Below are positions 44,284-52,627 of a stretch of DNA of 64,000 nucleotides, in pieces. The stretch comes from Clostridium scatologenes. GTDB taxonomy: Bacteria; Bacillota; Clostridia; Clostridiales; Clostridiaceae. The notes beneath the pieces are model-generated. The model did no database searches. It was given only the letters and a program-made list of their open reading frames with translations, and was not told where the DNA came from. The stretch covers positions 1,364,001 to 1,428,000 of the forward strand of contig NZ_CP009933.1 in the NCBI RefSeq assembly GCF_000968375.1, written 5' to 3'. Numbering within the stretch: the first letter of the stretch is position 1; the number at the start of each line of letters is the position of its first letter. The translations under genes and the position numbers were made by a program.

Positions 44284-44841
44284 ATGAAAGATTTTAATTT
44301 AATAATAGGAAAAAATTTGAACAATATTAGAAAACAAAAAGGATTGAGTTTAGATAAGGTTGCTGAACTTAGTGGAGTAAGTAAGGGAATGTTGGCACAA
44401 ATAGAAAAAGGTATTTCAAATCCAACAGTAACTACATTGTGGAAAATAGCTACAGGATTGAATGTATCTTTTTCATATTTTATGGAAGAAGAAAATAGAG
44501 AAATTGTATATGTTTCTCATAATAATATTAAACCAATAATAGAAAATGATAAAAAAATGATGGTGTATCCACTGTTTCCTTATGACAATACTAGGAGATT
44601 TGAAGTGTTTACTATTGAATTAGAACCAGGATGTGATCATAAATCTGTACCACATAATGAAGGTACAGAAGAATATATTGTTGTTTCAAAAGGAGAGATG
44701 GAAGTAGTTATAGGTGATTTTGTGTATAAACTAACATATGGAGATGCAATAAGATATTTTGCCAATAAAGCTCACTGCTATAGGAATATAACAGATGAAA
44801 CAGTAATTTTTCAACATATAATTTATTATTTCAAAATATAA
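44284..44841 (+). CDS. XRE-family regulator with cupin domain
   Basis: A 185-residue protein. The helix-turn-helix at about 8-65 (LNNIRKQKGLSLDKVAELSGVSKGMLAQIEKGISNPTVTTLWKIA) is followed by a cupin barrel at about 95-180 (CDHKSVPHNEGTEEYIVVSKGEMEV, YGDAIRYFANKAHCYRN). Such proteins sense a small ligand in the cupin and often repress a neighbouring gene and themselves. TGGAGGG precedes the ATG. The palindrome 35 bp upstream is the likely binding site. Confidence 0.9.
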   Translation: MKDFNLIIGKNLNNIRKQKGLSLDKVAELSGVSKGMLAQIEKGISNPTVTTLWKIATGLNVSFSYFMEEENREIVYVSHNNIKPIIENDKKMMVYPLFPYDNTRRFEVFTIELEPGCDHKSVPHNEGTEEYIVVSKGEMEVVIGDFVYKLTYGDAIRYFANKAHCYRNITDETVIFQHIIYYFKI

Positions 44842-44899
44842 TGAACATTGTGAATAAGCTCATTATATTAAAAGAAAATGAAAAATAAAGAAAATTCTG

Positions 44900-44928
44900 T
44901 TGACAGAGAAATTGTTTGTTAGTATAAT
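44900..44928 (+). promoter_or_regulatory. Consensus promoter of the SAM-riboswitch transcript
   Basis: TTGACA (44900-44905), 17 bp, TATAAT (44923-44928): a perfect sigma-A promoter about 20 bp before the riboswitch. Confidence 0.85.
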
Positions 44929-44950
44929 ACAAATAATAAATTGAAAATTT

Positions 44951-45058
44951 GTTTATCAAGAGTGGTGGAGGGACTGGCCCAATGAAACCCGACAACCAGT
45001 ATTATTTGTGGTACATTGGTGTCAATTCCTGCAGCTTAAGCTGAAAGATAAGGATAAC
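44951..45058 (+). promoter_or_regulatory. SAM-I (S-box) riboswitch
   Basis: The S-box signature is complete: TTATCAAGAGTGGTGGAGGG, ACTGGCCCAATGAAACCCGACAACC (read in two parts), GGTGTCAATTCCTGCAG and GCTGAAAGATAAGGA. P1 closes with GTTTATC and the GATAAGGATAAC end. When S-adenosylmethionine is bound, the downstream terminator forms and expression of the next genes stops. Confidence 0.93.
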
Positions 45059-45069
45059 GCTGTTTGTTT

Positions 45070-45098
45070 AGTTCAAGGTTTTCCTTGAACTTTGTTTT
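45070..45098 (+). terminator. Terminator of the SAM-I riboswitch
   Basis: AGTTCAAGG (45070-45078) pairs with CCTTGAACT (45083-45091) around TTTT, followed by TTGTTTTT. It is the expression platform. Confidence 0.88.
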
Positions 45099-45132
45099 TA
45101 TTTATAAAATAATTATGTAAGGGATGATGAGA

Positions 45133-45975
45133 ATGGGAACTTTAGGTAAAAAAATTGGTTTTATTGGAGCTGGACAAATGGGAGAAGCTATAATGAGGGG
45201 GTTACTAAAAGCAGAGCTCGTATCTCCTTGTGATGTATATGCCATGGATATTTTAGATTCTAGACTTCAATATATTAAAGAAAAACTTGATGTAGTTAAT
45301 TCAAGTAGTGATAAAAGTACAGGTTACAGTTATTTAATAGATAATTGCGATATTCTATTTTTATGTGTTAAACCACAAGTCATAAAGGAGGTTTTGGAAC
45401 TTATACAGGATTGTAACTGGCATAAGGAAAATCAACTTGCAATTTCAATTATAGGAGGTATAAATACTTCATTTATTGAAAAATATTTAAGAGAAATCCC
45501 TGTGATTAGAGTAATACCAAATACACCTATGCTAGTTAATGTTGGAGCTTCAGGAGTGGCAAAGGGTAAAAATGCAAAGGATGAACATTCTGAATTGGCT
45601 CTTAAAATTTTTGAAACTTTGGGAGTAACTTATTTAGTTCCTGAGAATTTAATTGATTCTGTAATGGCCGTAAGTGGTTGTGGACCTGCATATGTTTATA
45701 TGCTTATTGAGGCTATGGCTGATGGTGGAGTGGAATTGGGAGTCCCTCGTGAAATGGCTCAAACTTTGGCAGCACAAACAGTTATGGGAGCAGCTAAGAT
45801 GGTTTTAGAAACTGGTGAGCATCCAGGAAGTTTAAAAGATAAGGTTTGCTCTCCAGGAGGATCTACTATTGCAGGGGTTAGAGCTTTAGAACAAGGTGCA
45901 TTTAGAGGTACTGTGATGAATGCTATTGAAGCTGGTAAAGTACGAATGGAACAAGTTGCAAAAAAATCAGAATAA
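45133..45975 (+). CDS. proC: Pyrroline-5-carboxylate reductase family protein
   Basis: About 280 residues. The N-terminal Rossmann motif KKIGFIGAGQMGEAIMRGLL binds NAD(P)H. The C-terminal helical domain has VSGCGPAYVYMLIEAMADGGVELGVPREMAQTLAAQTVMGAAKM and KDKVCSPGGSTIAGVRALE, conserved in ProC. The usual reaction is reduction of pyrroline-5-carboxylate to proline. ATG codons occur at 45124, 45127 and 45133; the last is best spaced from AAGGG. It is controlled by a SAM-I riboswitch, unusual for proline synthesis, and is followed by an aminothiazoline-carboxylate-hydrolase-like gene. A sulphur-containing cyclic imine may therefore be the true substrate. Confidence 0.9.
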   Translation: MGTLGKKIGFIGAGQMGEAIMRGLLKAELVSPCDVYAMDILDSRLQYIKEKLDVVNSSSDKSTGYSYLIDNCDILFLCVKPQVIKEVLELIQDCNWHKENQLAISIIGGINTSFIEKYLREIPVIRVIPNTPMLVNVGASGVAKGKNAKDEHSELALKIFETLGVTYLVPENLIDSVMAVSGCGPAYVYMLIEAMADGGVELGVPREMAQTLAAQTVMGAAKMVLETGEHPGSLKDKVCSPGGSTIAGVRALEQGAFRGTVMNAIEAGKVRMEQVAKKSE

Positions 45976-46028
45976 TAGTTGTGTTTTAAATAATAAAATA
46001 ACTTGATGATGTGGAAGGAAGATAGAGT

Positions 46029-46484
46029 ATGAGTAAAATAAGAAGCACTGATGATCCAGTAGGAAGAATGGCAAAGCTTATGGCTGAGTTACATTATTTT
46101 ATGGCAAAGGAAATGATAGATAGATTAGGTGAAGAAGAGGGAAAAAAAGCAGTCAGAGCTGCCATAACTAAATTTGGTGAAGCAAGAGCTGAAGTTATGC
46201 TAGAAGAAGCTAAAGAAAAAGGACTTGAAATAAGTGCAGAAACTTTTGCCAAAATAAAAGATATGCCATCAATTTCATGGGAAAAAGACCCAAATAATCC
46301 TTGTGATATTACATATTGTCCTATGCATGACATGTGGGAACAATTAGAAGCAGAGGACATTGGAGCATTGTATTGTGAAATAGATGCTGTTTTATATAAT
46401 AAATTTAATCTAGATTTTGAAAGACCTTTATGCAAAACTAATGGGGAGAGATGTTGTAGGTTTATAGTTAAAGATAGAAAATGA
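46029..46484 (+). CDS. L-2-amino-thiazoline-4-carboxylate hydrolase family protein
   Basis: A 151-residue protein with the family pattern: helical N-terminus (AKEMIDRLGEEEGKKAVRAAITKFGEARAE), then DITYCPMHDMWEQL, ALYCEIDAVLYNKFN and a Cys-rich end CKTNGERCCRF. The named member opens the thiazoline ring to S-carbamoyl-cysteine in cysteine formation, but most relatives are uncharacterised. It follows proC by 53 nt and shares its riboswitch-controlled transcript, which fits a sulphur-related role. AGGAAG precedes the ATG. Confidence 0.75.
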   Translation: MSKIRSTDDPVGRMAKLMAELHYFMAKEMIDRLGEEEGKKAVRAAITKFGEARAEVMLEEAKEKGLEISAETFAKIKDMPSISWEKDPNNPCDITYCPMHDMWEQLEAEDIGALYCEIDAVLYNKFNLDFERPLCKTNGERCCRFIVKDRK

Positions 46485-46505
46485 TTATATGAAATTTATT
46501 TATTA

Positions 46506-46597
46506 AAGCCAATAAGTAAGAACATTATTTTTTAAAACTTAAATAAACGTGTTAAAAAGGGAAGTTTAAGTTAAAAAATATGTTCTTATTTTGGTTT
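46506..46597. terminator. Large bidirectional hairpin between convergent genes
   Basis: The segment around TAAGAACATTATTTTTTAA (46513 onward) is complementary, with a few bulges, to TTAAAAAATATGTTCTTA (46571 onward), and ACTTAAA pairs with TTTAAGT inside. The end runs into TTTTGGTTTT. It can terminate the ATC-hydrolase-like gene and the convergent apbE remnant. Confidence 0.65.
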
Positions 46598-46631
46598 TAA
46601 ATAATTTATAAAAACTATTATATTTAAAATG

Positions 46632-47294
46632 CTATTTTATGTATTTAAAATCTTTATTTATATCTTGGATTTTGTCTTTTAATCCTGATGAAGTGTATAT
46701 TTTATAATCAGATGTAGTAATTTCACAGTTTACTTTTGGCAAGTTTTCTACAAATTGAATACCTTTTTCTCTTCCTAATATAAATACAGTTGTTGACAGA
46801 AGGTCACAAATCATAGAACTATCACTAAGATTTCCATCAGCCATTATTGTATCACTGATAACACCATTATCTGCAGGATATCCTGTATGTGGATCAATTA
46901 TATGATGATATCTTTTACCATTTTTCATAAAATATCTTTCATAGTCACCTGATGTAGATAAAGCTTTATTAGATATCCCAATGATTCCAAGAAAATTATC
47001 ACTACTATTGCTTCTAGGATGTTGAATTGCCACAGACCATGGTGACTTACTTTCATTTTGACCAACAGCATATGTACTGCTGTTTCCCAAATTTATAAGA
47101 CCATTCTTTATATTATACTTTTTATAAATTTTTAATACTTCATCACAAGCAAAACCTTTAGCAATACCTCCTAAGTCTATGGACATACCTGTCTTTTGAA
47201 TCATAATACTGCTGTCAGCTTCATTAATGCTAATTTTATCGTATCCTATTAAGGGTAAATTCGATTTTATTTCAGAATCAGAAGGTATTCTCAC
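46632..47294 (-). pseudogene. 5'-truncated ApbE-family (FAD:protein FMN transferase) gene
   Basis: 220 codons remain, starting with GTG at 47294. They carry the C-terminal two thirds of ApbE: SIDLGGIAKGFACDEVLKIYK, GLINLGNSSTYAVG, ALSTSGDYERYF, HHIIDPHTGYPADNGVISDTI. A full protein is about 310-340 residues with a lipobox and MGT-type start; here homology begins at IGTQNVRIPSDSE (the first residues read upstream of the GTG) and the frame above it is a hydrophobic stretch unlike ApbE up to a stop. No ribosome site precedes the GTG. The gene probably lost its 5' part by deletion. ApbE flavinylates membrane redox proteins; this copy is likely inactive. Confidence 0.7.
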
Positions 47295-47531
47295 ATTTTG
47301 AGTTCCGATTATATACCCTTCTATGTTTAAAATGAATTTAATTAAAATTAGTATGTGCCACTCAATTATAGAAAAAGTATATAGTTAAGTCAATGAAACT
47401 TATTTAATAGAGATGGTTGTGGATTGTAAATTGAGGAATTGGAAAATATATGTTATAATTTCATTTAAAGTGGCTATTTGTACTAAACTTTCATATATGT
47501 ACTAGAGCTGTTTTTTATTATAAATATTTTA

Positions 47532-47584
47532 ATTATAAAGAAATTATTAAGTTTTATAGAATTTAAAATAAGGAACTATATAAT
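47532..47584 (+). promoter_or_regulatory. Regulon operator (copy A) and -10 box before response regulator
   Basis: The 22-bp block 47532-47553 contains TTATAAAG-N3-TTATTAAG and is identical to those at 54208 and 58231. TATAAT at 47579-47584 follows after 25 bp. This suggests autoregulation of the response regulator. No -35 box of consensus type is seen, as expected for an activated promoter. The rest of 47295-47531 has no gene. Confidence 0.75.
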
Positions 47585-47607
47585 TAATTATGTAGGAGGA
47601 AGTAATA

Positions 47608-48315
47608 GTGAAAGAAAAACTGCTAATAGTTGAAGATGATGAAGCAATTGCAAATATTTTAAAGGAGTATCTCGAAAAAGAAGGTTATGAAGTTAATTGG
47701 TCATCAACTGGTAAGGAAGGATTGGAGGATTTTAAGAAGTATAAATTTGAATTGGTGATGATAGATATAATGCTTCCTGAAATGGATGGATTTACTCTTT
47801 GCAAAAATATAAGATGGATTAGTGAAGATATACCAATAATGATACTTAGCGCAAAGCAAACAGATATTGATAAGGTTAATGGGTTAAAACTTGGTGCAGA
47901 TGATTATATAACTAAACCATTTAGTTTAACCGAAGTTGCTGCAAGAGTAGAAGCACATTTAAGAAGATATAGAAGAATAGACAAAACTTTAATATCAAAT
48001 GGCATTTTGAAATTTAAAAAAGATCTTATTATAATACCCGAAGAAAAGAAAGTTACTATAAATGGACAAGAGATCCAAATGACATTAAAAGAATTTGACT
48101 TGCTACAACTTATGGCTCAAAATCCTAACAAGGTATTTTCAAAGGAAGAACTATATCATCATATATGGAATAGTATAGACATGGAAGGAAACAATACGGT
48201 AACAGTACATATTAAAGAATTAAGGGAAAAAATGGGAGATAGCAGTAAAAATCCGATGTTTATTCAAACTGTATGGGGAACAGGTTATAAATTTATAGGA
48301 GAAAAAATATATTAA
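47608..48315 (+). CDS. OmpR/PhoB-family response regulator
   Basis: A 235-residue protein. The receiver domain has acidic EDDEA, phospho-acceptor D53 (MIDIMLPEMDG), and K103-type lysine in ITKPFS. The C-terminal winged helix (about 135-233) has MTLKEFDLLQLMAQNPNKVFSKEELYHHIW and TVTVHIKELREKMG...QTVWGTGYKF. OmpR-family proteins bind 11-bp-spaced direct repeats, matching the operator upstream. No kinase is adjacent; the histidine kinase at 54350 carries the same operator and is the likely partner. The GTG start has AGGAGGA upstream. Confidence 0.92.
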   Translation: MKEKLLIVEDDEAIANILKEYLEKEGYEVNWSSTGKEGLEDFKKYKFELVMIDIMLPEMDGFTLCKNIRWISEDIPIMILSAKQTDIDKVNGLKLGADDYITKPFSLTEVAARVEAHLRRYRRIDKTLISNGILKFKKDLIIIPEEKKVTINGQEIQMTLKEFDLLQLMAQNPNKVFSKEELYHHIWNSIDMEGNNTVTVHIKELREKMGDSSKNPMFIQTVWGTGYKFIGEKIY

Positions 48316-48341
48316 AAATGTAATAAAGGGGGATGATGTTA

Positions 48342-51300
48342 ATGAAAGTATTTTTAAAAAAATCTAGCATTTTTATTTTAGCATTTTTTATGTTATTTTC
48401 TTTCTGTAATACGTCATTTGTGGGACAAACTGTTTATGCAGCAAATGCAGATATTACAAGCCCTGAAGTAGGTAAAAACTATTATGGATTCCAACTTGCT
48501 TCAGTTAAGGAAGAGCCAAAGAGTAAATCTACTGTTATGATGTTTACTCATGTGAAAACAGGTGCAAAGCTTATGTACATTAAAAATGATGATACACAAA
48601 GAGTTTTTGATATTACTTTCCGTACACCTGTTACAGACAACACTGGAGTTAATCATATTATTGAACATTCAGTTCTTGATGGTTCTAAAAATTATGCAGT
48701 AAAATCTCCATTTAAAGAAATACTTAAAGGATCACTTGGTTCATTTATCAATGCCATGACTAGCACTGATTACACTACATTTCCTGTAGCAAGTACTAAT
48801 GAACAGGATCTTAAAAATCTTATTGGAGTATATTTAGATGCAGTATTTTATCCAAAACTAACTACTGATCCAAATATATTTAAACAAGAAGGCTGGAGAT
48901 ATGAACTTCCAGCAAAGGATTCAGCTCTTTCAGTTAATGGAGTTGTGTATAATGAAATGAAAGGTAATTATTCCAATCCTCAATGGCTTTTACGTAATGC
49001 AATAACTCAATCACTTTTCCCTGATACATCTTTTAAATGGGATTCAGGTGGAAATCCAGATGTTATTCCTACTCTTACAAGAGAACAATTAATTTCAACT
49101 TATAAGAAAAATTATACACCTTCAAATAGTTATATATATTTATATGGTAAATTGGATATAGGAGAATATTTGAAATTTATTGATAGCAACTATTTAAGTA
49201 AATTTGATAAAGTTAATGTGGACACTTCTATTAAAACTCAAAAACCTTTATCCAATATTCCTGTGAAGGTAGTATCTTATACTATACCTAAAGATGGAGA
49301 TGCAAAAAAGAAAACATATCTTTCATTAAATTTTGTCACAGGCAGCATAGAGGATAAGGAAACAAATGTGGCACTTAGCTTTTTAGATTATTTGCTTATG
49401 GGAACAGATAATGCTCCACTAAAAAAAGCACTTACTGACGCTGGTATTGCAGAAAATGTAAGTTGTTCTTTTAGTATGCAGGGTGCCCAACCTATATTTT
49501 CAATTAGTGCTATTAATTCTGATGAAGCTTCAAAAGAAGTTTTTGAAAAGACAATTTTTAATACTTTAGATAGTATTTCAAAAAATGGATTTGACAAAGA
49601 TTTTATTAAATCTGCCATGGCATCTTATGATATAAGCAATCGCTCTGAAAATCTTGTAACTCCTATGCTTGGTGGAAATGGATTGATTTTATCACAAACT
49701 GCACTATCTACATGGATATATGATAAGGATCCTACAATGTATTTTGAAACAGATAGTGTTATGAAAAAAATTAAGGAAACAGATCAAAATAAGTATTTCC
49801 AAAACTTAATTAACAAATGTTTGCTTTCAAATAACTACCATTCATTAGTTGTGTTAAAACCTGAAGCAGGACTTGAAAGTAAAAATACTGAAAATACAGC
49901 TAAAAAGCTTGCAAGCTATAAGAGTCAAATTGGTGAAACAGGAGTCAATTCTCTTTTAAAAGGTACTGAAGATTTTAATGTATGGCAGAAAACTGAAGAT
50001 TCTAAGGAAGCACTTGAAACTTTACCAAAGCTTTCTCTTAAGGATGTTAAACCTGAAATGCCAAATTTAAGTTATGGGGTTCAAAGTCAGTCAGGTATGA
50101 AAGTACTTAAACATAATGCGGATTTAAATGGACTTTCAATTATAAGTTTTTACTTTGATACAACCAAGGTTCCTCAGGATAAATTACAATATTTAAGTTT
50201 ACTTTGTTCATTACTTGGAAATGTAGATACTAAGGAACATGATTATAAAGGACTTTCAAATGAAATGCTGCAATATACAGGAGGAAATATAACTTTTGTT
50301 CCTTCAGCAATGGCAAACAGTAAAAATCCTGATAATTACAACCCTAAAGTTACAGCAGCTATTTTAGTACCACAGGAGAGTATTTCAAAATCATTTGATA
50401 TGATTAGCGAAATTATAAATAGCAGCAAATTTGATGATAAACAAAGGATAAAACAAATTATAGGGCAGAACAAATCAGCTCTACAGATGATTTTAACATC
50501 AGGAGCAGGCAGTACTGCAATTATGAGAATGAATGCATATATGAATGAAAGTGGAAGATATAATGAAGCGATTACAGGACTTTCATATTATAAATTTTTA
50601 CAGGATTTAGACAACAATTTTGATGCAAAATGGGATAGTATTTCTAAGAACCTTAAGGATACATGTAATCTTGCATTTAATAGGGATAATCTTGTAGTGA
50701 GTTATAGTGGAAGTGAAGATGATGCTAAAGTATTTAGCAAGGAAATAGATCGTATAAGTCCTAAAATTAATTCAGAAGTACTTCCACATCAAAGGTATAT
50801 TTTTGCTCAGCCTAATAAAAATGCTGCATTTTCTTCTACTGCAAAGGTGCAGACAGTAATACAGGGAGGAGATTTAAAAAAGGCAGGATATACTTACAAT
50901 GGAAAAATGATGGTACTTCAAAATGTACTTAATATGGGATATTTGTGGAACAAGGTAAGAACAACTGGCGGAGCTTATGGAGTTCAAAGTGCATTTTCAT
51001 CTGATGGCAGGGTTATACTTGCTTCAATGAGAGATCCAAATCTTAAAGAAACTTTAGATGCTTTTAAGGGTACAGTGGATTATCTTAAAAACTTTAAAGC
51101 AACAGACAGCGAAATGACAAATTATATTATAGGTGCTGTTAAAGAATATGTTAACTTAAAAAGCAATGGACCACTTATGGAAAGTTCACTTTGCGATTCA
51201 ATGTATCTTACTAATTCTTCTGTAAATGATTTGCTTGAATATGAAAAACAGGCGCTTACAACTACACCAGAGGATATAAGAAGCTATGGAGATATGCTTG

Positions 51301-51401
51301 ATAAGGTTTTAAAACAAAATATGTATTTTGTAGAAGGTTCTAAAGAAGCTATTGACCAAAATGAGTCATTGTTTAATGAAGTTATAGATATTGGGAAATA
51401 A
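48342..51401 (+). CDS. Secreted M16C (presequence-protease-like) zinc metallopeptidase
   Basis: A 1019-residue protein. It has a signal peptide (1-31, ending VYAANA), then the inverted zinc motif H105-I-I-E-H109 in GVNHIIEHSVLDGSKNYAVKSPF. The distal VVYNEMKGNYSNP is typical of presequence-protease-like M16C enzymes. Four homologous half-domains are expected; the late motif NMGYLWNKVRTTGGAYG contributes to substrate binding. Usual M16C proteins are cytosolic; here the signal peptide points to export. The ATG at 48342 is preferred to 48333 because of AAAGGGGGA spacing. It follows the response regulator by 26 nt, so they may be co-transcribed. Confidence 0.9.
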   Translation: MKVFLKKSSIFILAFFMLFSFCNTSFVGQTVYAANADITSPEVGKNYYGFQLASVKEEPKSKSTVMMFTHVKTGAKLMYIKNDDTQRVFDITFRTPVTDNTGVNHIIEHSVLDGSKNYAVKSPFKEILKGSLGSFINAMTSTDYTTFPVASTNEQDLKNLIGVYLDAVFYPKLTTDPNIFKQEGWRYELPAKDSALSVNGVVYNEMKGNYSNPQWLLRNAITQSLFPDTSFKWDSGGNPDVIPTLTREQLISTYKKNYTPSNSYIYLYGKLDIGEYLKFIDSNYLSKFDKVNVDTSIKTQKPLSNIPVKVVSYTIPKDGDAKKKTYLSLNFVTGSIEDKETNVALSFLDYLLMGTDNAPLKKALTDAGIAENVSCSFSMQGAQPIFSISAINSDEASKEVFEKTIFNTLDSISKNGFDKDFIKSAMASYDISNRSENLVTPMLGGNGLILSQTALSTWIYDKDPTMYFETDSVMKKIKETDQNKYFQNLINKCLLSNNYHSLVVLKPEAGLESKNTENTAKKLASYKSQIGETGVNSLLKGTEDFNVWQKTEDSKEALETLPKLSLKDVKPEMPNLSYGVQSQSGMKVLKHNADLNGLSIISFYFDTTKVPQDKLQYLSLLCSLLGNVDTKEHDYKGLSNEMLQYTGGNITFVPSAMANSKNPDNYNPKVTAAILVPQESISKSFDMISEIINSSKFDDKQRIKQIIGQNKSALQMILTSGAGSTAIMRMNAYMNESGRYNEAITGLSYYKFLQDLDNNFDAKWDSISKNLKDTCNLAFNRDNLVVSYSGSEDDAKVFSKEIDRISPKINSEVLPHQRYIFAQPNKNAAFSSTAKVQTVIQGGDLKKAGYTYNGKMMVLQNVLNMGYLWNKVRTTGGAYGVQSAFSSDGRVILASMRDPNLKETLDAFKGTVDYLKNFKATDSEMTNYIIGAVKEYVNLKSNGPLMESSLCDSMYLTNSSVNDLLEYEKQALTTTPEDIRSYGDMLDKVLKQNMYFVEGSKEAIDQNESLFNEVIDIGK

Positions 51402-51409
51402 AGGTAATT

Positions 51410-51440
51410 ATTAAAGGAGGAATGTTTTTCCTCCTTTAAT
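51410..51440 (+). terminator. Hairpin after the M16C peptidase gene
   Basis: ATTAAAGGAGGAA (51410-51422) pairs perfectly with TTCCTCCTTTAAT (51428-51440). No T-run follows. It contains an AGGAGG and its complement, so it could also be a decoy ribosome site. Confidence 0.5.
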
Positions 51441-51536
51441 ATATTCAATGATTTTTAAGGTAATCTTAAGATTTTAATAAGTTTAGATAAATGATACTAC
51501 TATAAAATTAAAATAGAAAGCTGCAGGAGGATAAAT

Positions 51537-52565
51537 ATGAATAATATAATAAATATATGTTTTACAGATGGCGCAGGAGGAAAATTTAGAATTGCTAGTA
51601 AGATGAATGAACTGGATAGCAAGCAAAAGGTTATGGTTCTTTCTGATGATCTTTCACATGGACCTATAAAATGTGGAGTAAATATTGAAGAGAGAATTAA
51701 TTGGTGGAAAGTTGCAAGTGAAGATGAATATTTTCTTCAGTATGGTGCAGAGGATTTAAAAGAAAATTATAATACATTTCATAGTGAAATTTCAAAAATA
51801 GATAGCAAAGATGTTTTATACTTATGGTATGGCTCCAGTCAAGAGTTTTGTGGAATGCTATATACCTTAGAGCTTTTAAAGAATAAGGATTTAAATATAT
51901 ATTTAATAAATGTAACACATGCAGTTGTGAAGAATAAAGGAAATGTGTATTTAGCTAGAGATACTGGATACATTGTACCACAATATATAGAAAAATATGC
52001 AAGGTTAAAGGAAAAACTGGCTTCAGATAAATATAGGGAGCTTCTTAATACCTGGGAATTATTAAAAAATGATAATTCAATGTTACGTGTTTTTGAAAAT
52101 GAAAAAATAAGAAGTGTAGATGAAAATTATTTTGATATGGATATACTGAAATACGTTCCAAAAGAATTTAAAAATTCAGCTAAAATTGTAAGGCTAGTAG
52201 TAGAAAACAGTGATATGGAAATTTCCTTTGATTATATAATGTGGAGAATAAAAGAATTAGTTAAGTTAAGAAAAATTGACTGCGCATATGATAAAACTTA
52301 TCATGGTAAATTTGAGAGTCCTAAAATGAATATAAAGATAACAGAAGAAGGATTAAAGTATCTAAGTACTGATCAGAAGGCTATGAGTATTTGGAGAAAT
52401 AGTAAAAAAGATTTAAATACAGAAGATTATATTATAAATGAATACATAGAAGAAGGTAGGCTGGAAGAGAAAGTAAATATTGCAAAAGCATTGAAAGACG
52501 TATTAGATGCAGAAACCATAGCAGAAAAAACAGGTTTAACTGTAGGACAAGTTAAGAATTTGTAA
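51537..52565 (+). CDS. DUF1835-type protein, first of two tandem copies
   Basis: A 342-residue protein. The N-terminal domain (NIINICFTDGAGGKFRIA, VMVLSDDLSHGPIKCGVNIEERINWW, YLWYGSSQEFCGMLYTLELL) matches the DUF1835 pattern, and the middle (ITEEGLKYL with a basic winged-helix-like part) matches the linked C-terminal domain. Function is unknown. The last ~40 residues (EEGRLEEKVNIAKALKDVLDAETIAEKTGLTVGQVKNL) resemble the tail of Rpn/PD-(D/E)XK transposase-like nucleases. The upstream region 51441-51536 has CTTAAGATTTTAATAAG (51464-51480) and TATAAA, a possible promoter. AGGAGG precedes the ATG. Confidence 0.7.
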   Translation: MNNIINICFTDGAGGKFRIASKMNELDSKQKVMVLSDDLSHGPIKCGVNIEERINWWKVASEDEYFLQYGAEDLKENYNTFHSEISKIDSKDVLYLWYGSSQEFCGMLYTLELLKNKDLNIYLINVTHAVVKNKGNVYLARDTGYIVPQYIEKYARLKEKLASDKYRELLNTWELLKNDNSMLRVFENEKIRSVDENYFDMDILKYVPKEFKNSAKIVRLVVENSDMEISFDYIMWRIKELVKLRKIDCAYDKTYHGKFESPKMNIKITEEGLKYLSTDQKAMSIWRNSKKDLNTEDYIINEYIEEGRLEEKVNIAKALKDVLDAETIAEKTGLTVGQVKNL

Positions 52566-52627
52566 TATAGAAACTAGTGTGTTTTAATAAATAGTATTAC
52601 AAAATTAAAAGTCATGGGGGGATAACA

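Noticed and set aside
46094..46435. 113-codon antisense frame opposite the ATC-hydrolase-like gene
   Set aside because: It is a shadow of a well-supported gene on the other strand with no start signal.
51410..51440. Strong terminator
   Set aside because: The stem is perfect, but there is no T-run after it, so it is listed only as a weak terminator-like hairpin.
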